Shown here piece after piece: positions 4,302 to 5,190 of a stretch of DNA of 5,190 nucleotides; position 1 is the first letter of the stretch, and each line of letters begins with the position of its first letter. The notes under the pieces were generated by a model. It did not search any database. It had not been told where the DNA came from and saw nothing but the letters and a program-made list of their open reading frames with translations. The stretch lies in the NCBI GenBank assembly GCA_037147155.1, contig JBAWVR010000054.1, positions 1 to 5,190 of the forward strand. Reading direction: 5' to 3'. A program made the position numbers and the translations under genes. Source of the DNA: JBAWVR01 sp037147155. GTDB taxonomy: Bacteria > Patescibacteriota > Minisyncoccia > Phycocordibacterales > GWA1-40-21.

Positions 4302-4850
4302 ATGTTATACACAAAAAAGGGTGATGATGGCAAAACAACTATTTTTGGTTGCGATCAGAGATTATCCAAGAGTTCAGCCATAGCGGAAGCTCTCGGAGCT
4401 CTAGATGAAGCCAATTCATATCTTGGTGTTTGTAAGGAAGAAGTCTTGGACAATGATGTAGTATTTGAAAATAAAAAGTTTTCAGAAATTCTCCATAATA
4501 TTCAAAACAATCTTTTTACTGTCCAAGCTGAAGTGGCCGGTGCTCCAAAAAATATTGATAAAGAAAAGTTAGCTGACTTGGAAAAAGTCCTGAATGCCAT
4601 CGAAGCAACTTTACCAGAACAAAAAACTTTTATTATTCCCGGTGGAACAAAAAATTCCGCTCATTTGGACTTTGCTAGAACCTTGATTCGTCGAGCCGAA
4701 CGCCGAGTGGTAGCAGTGACCGAGGAGGGAATCGCCAAGATTACCCCAGAGACATTGGCTTATCTCAACCGACTTTCCAGCTTTTTGTATGCTGGGGCTA
4801 GACTTTATACCCATAAATCTGGTATAAAGGAAGAACCGCCGAGATATTAA
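4302..4850 (+). CDS. PduO-type cob(I)alamin adenosyltransferase
   Basis: The 182-residue enzyme transfers the adenosyl group of ATP to cob(I)alamin, making adenosylcobalamin. The N-terminal ATP motif YTKKGDDGKTTIFG (3-16) is intact. ALDEANSYLG carries D35; FIIPGG begins at F110; FARTLIRRAERRV carries R126 and R130; AYLNRLSSFLYAGARL carries N156. These match the ATP- and corrinoid-binding positions known for the Lactobacillus PduO family (Asp35, Phe112, two arginines, Asn156). The length is usual for a single-domain PduO-type enzyme, which forms trimers. The ATG at 4302 fits the family N-terminus; no Shine-Dalgarno is seen, and TAGATT at 4285-4290 is a weak -10 candidate. No cobalamin-dependent enzyme is visible nearby. 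The promoter of tRNA-His lies in its 3' end. Confidence 0.94.
   Translation: MLYTKKGDDGKTTIFGCDQRLSKSSAIAEALGALDEANSYLGVCKEEVLDNDVVFENKKFSEILHNIQNNLFTVQAEVAGAPKNIDKEKLADLEKVLNAIEATLPEQKTFIIPGGTKNSAHLDFARTLIRRAERRVVAVTEEGIAKITPETLAYLNRLSSFLYAGARLYTHKSGIKEEPPRY
4799..4828 (+). promoter_or_regulatory. Promoter of tRNA-His within the adenosyltransferase 3' end
   Basis: TAGACT (4799-4804; 4 of 6 matches) is followed after 18 nt by TATAAA (4823-4828), preceded by TGG, an extended -10. The predicted start near 4835 gives a leader of about 35 nt before the tRNA. Confidence 0.5.
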
Positions 4851-4860
4851 GACATATCTC
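4841..4860. repeat. Small inverted repeat over the adenosyltransferase stop codon
   Basis: GAGATAT (4841-4847) and ATATCTC (4854-4860) form a 7-bp stem around a 6-nt loop. There is no T run, so it is not a standard terminator. It lies in the predicted leader of tRNA-His and may affect 5' processing. Confidence 0.4.
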
Positions 4861-4869
4861 AGCGACCAT

Positions 4870-4941
4870 GGTGGCTATAGTTTAGTGGTAAAACCTCGGT
4901 TTGTGGAGCCGAAGTTGCGGGTTCGATTCCCGCTAGCCACC
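4870..4941 (+). tRNA. tRNA-His (anticodon GTG)
   Basis: Acceptor GTGGCTA (4871-4877) pairs with TAGCCAC (4934-4940). A genomic G at 4870 supplies the histidine-specific G-1, opposite discriminator C at 4941. The D stem is GTTT/AAAC, the anticodon stem is TCGGT/GCCGA, and loop TTGTGGA places GTG at 4903-4905. The T arm is GCGGG-TTCGATT-CCCGC. CCA is not encoded (the next bases are CAA). Confidence 0.96.
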
Positions 4942-4946
4942 CAAGT

Positions 4947-4970
4947 AAAAAACGGCTTAGGCCGTTTTTT
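4947..4970 (+). terminator. Intrinsic terminator of tRNA-His
   Basis: AAAAAACGGC (4947-4956) and GCCGTTTTTT (4961-4970) pair around TTAG. It is the tip of a larger palindrome in which tRNA bases 4934-4942 pair with 4975-4983. Confidence 0.9.
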
Positions 4971-4974
4971 CTAT

Positions 4975-5127
4975 GGGTGGCTAAGCCGATATGGAAATAT
5001 CGGCGGCGGGAATCGAAAGCCGCAGCCGACGAAGTCCAAACTCACCAGAGTTTGGCGGCGAGGCGGGGTCGAGAGATTTTTCTTGTGACGACAAGAAAAA
5101 TACTCGTGACCGTTTCCCGCTAGCCAC
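4975..5127. repeat. tRNA-tail-flanked structured repeat, copy D (tRNA-His)
   Basis: GTGGCTA (4977-4983) pairs with TAGCCAC (5121-5127), and GCGGGAA (5006-5012) with the TTTCCCGC stretch at 5113-5120. Both right-hand segments copy the tRNA-His tail. Between the two left segments stands a side hairpin, CCGATAT/ATATCGG (4986-4992/4997-5003), at the same acceptor/T-arm boundary as in B and C. The core has CCGC/GCGG (5020-5023/5063-5066) and GCCG/CGGC (5025-5028/5056-5059), topped by an 8-bp hairpin with ACCA loop (5036-5043/5048-5055). A 10-bp A/T hairpin with GACG loop (5077-5086/5091-5100) is closed by GGTC-GAG/CTC-GT-GACC. The end sequences are histidine-tRNA specific, while the layout matches copy B. 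Confidence 0.85.
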
Positions 5128-5144
5128 TTATTTCATAAATCAAC

Positions 5145-5169
5145 TACCCCGCAGCAAGCTGACGGGGTA
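5145..5169. repeat. GC-rich hairpin near the window end
   Basis: TACCCCG (5145-5151) pairs with CGGGGTA (5163-5169), continuing with CAG/CTG and one bulged A around a small loop. It is followed by GAGGAGTTCC at 5171-5180. No T run follows. This resembles the foot hairpins of REP/IS200-IS605-type elements, which would fit a transposase gene just beyond the window, but no such gene is visible here. Confidence 0.4.
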
Positions 5170-5190
5170 TGAGGAGTTCCAGTGCCAAAA

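Noticed and set aside
4885..5088. Plus-strand 67-codon ORF over tRNA-His and repeat copy D
   Set aside because: It starts inside the tRNA and reads through its terminator and the structured repeat; there is no domain or promoter support.

Overview
The window most resembles a Patescibacteria/CPR-type (Parcubacteria-like) bacterial chromosome. This is an inference from compact, moderately AT-rich genes, start codons without Shine-Dalgarno sequences but with -10 boxes only 8-11 nt upstream (leaderless style), three tRNA genes without encoded CCA, and a LAGLIDADG endonuclease gene lodged against a tRNA. No taxonomic search was possible.

Layout. Bases 1-696 hold the 3' part of a flavin amine-oxidase-like gene (+), converging through a shared terminator on a two-TM bacterial PH-domain membrane protein (-, 714-1283). 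That gene and tRNA-Val(GAC) (1344-1416) diverge from overlapping promoters. After a structured repeat come an RluA/RluD-family pseudouridine synthase (1699-2418) and ribosomal protein bL19 (2464-2856), each with its own promoter. A decayed 5' half of a tRNA-Leu (about 2913-2943), a LAGLIDADG endonuclease (2972-3640) and an intact tRNA-Leu(GAG) (3655-3736) follow. Two tandem structured repeats lie downstream (3771-about 4060). Then come a 42-residue membrane peptide with a CWPYC motif (4159-4287), a PduO-type cob(I)alamin adenosyltransferase (4302-4850) and tRNA-His(GTG) (4870-4941), followed by a fourth structured repeat (4975-5127) and a short GC-rich hairpin near the window end.

The most unusual signal is the repeat family. 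After each of the three tRNAs there is a terminator hairpin, then a reverse-complement copy of that tRNA's own 3' end (acceptor strand plus T arm), then a core of about 100 nt that folds into two conserved hairpins, then usually a direct copy of the same tRNA tail. Four copies are visible, two in tandem after tRNA-Leu. Stems differ in sequence but keep pairing. The ends track the neighbouring tRNA (Val, Leu or His), while the core layout, an ACCA loop and a GACG loop recur. I do not recognise it as a named family. It could be a tRNA-tail-associated mobile element, a structured RNA, or both.

The genes are housekeeping functions (translation, rRNA modification, cofactor metabolism) mostly transcribed singly. 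The tRNA loci appear to be the sites where accessory DNA accumulates.
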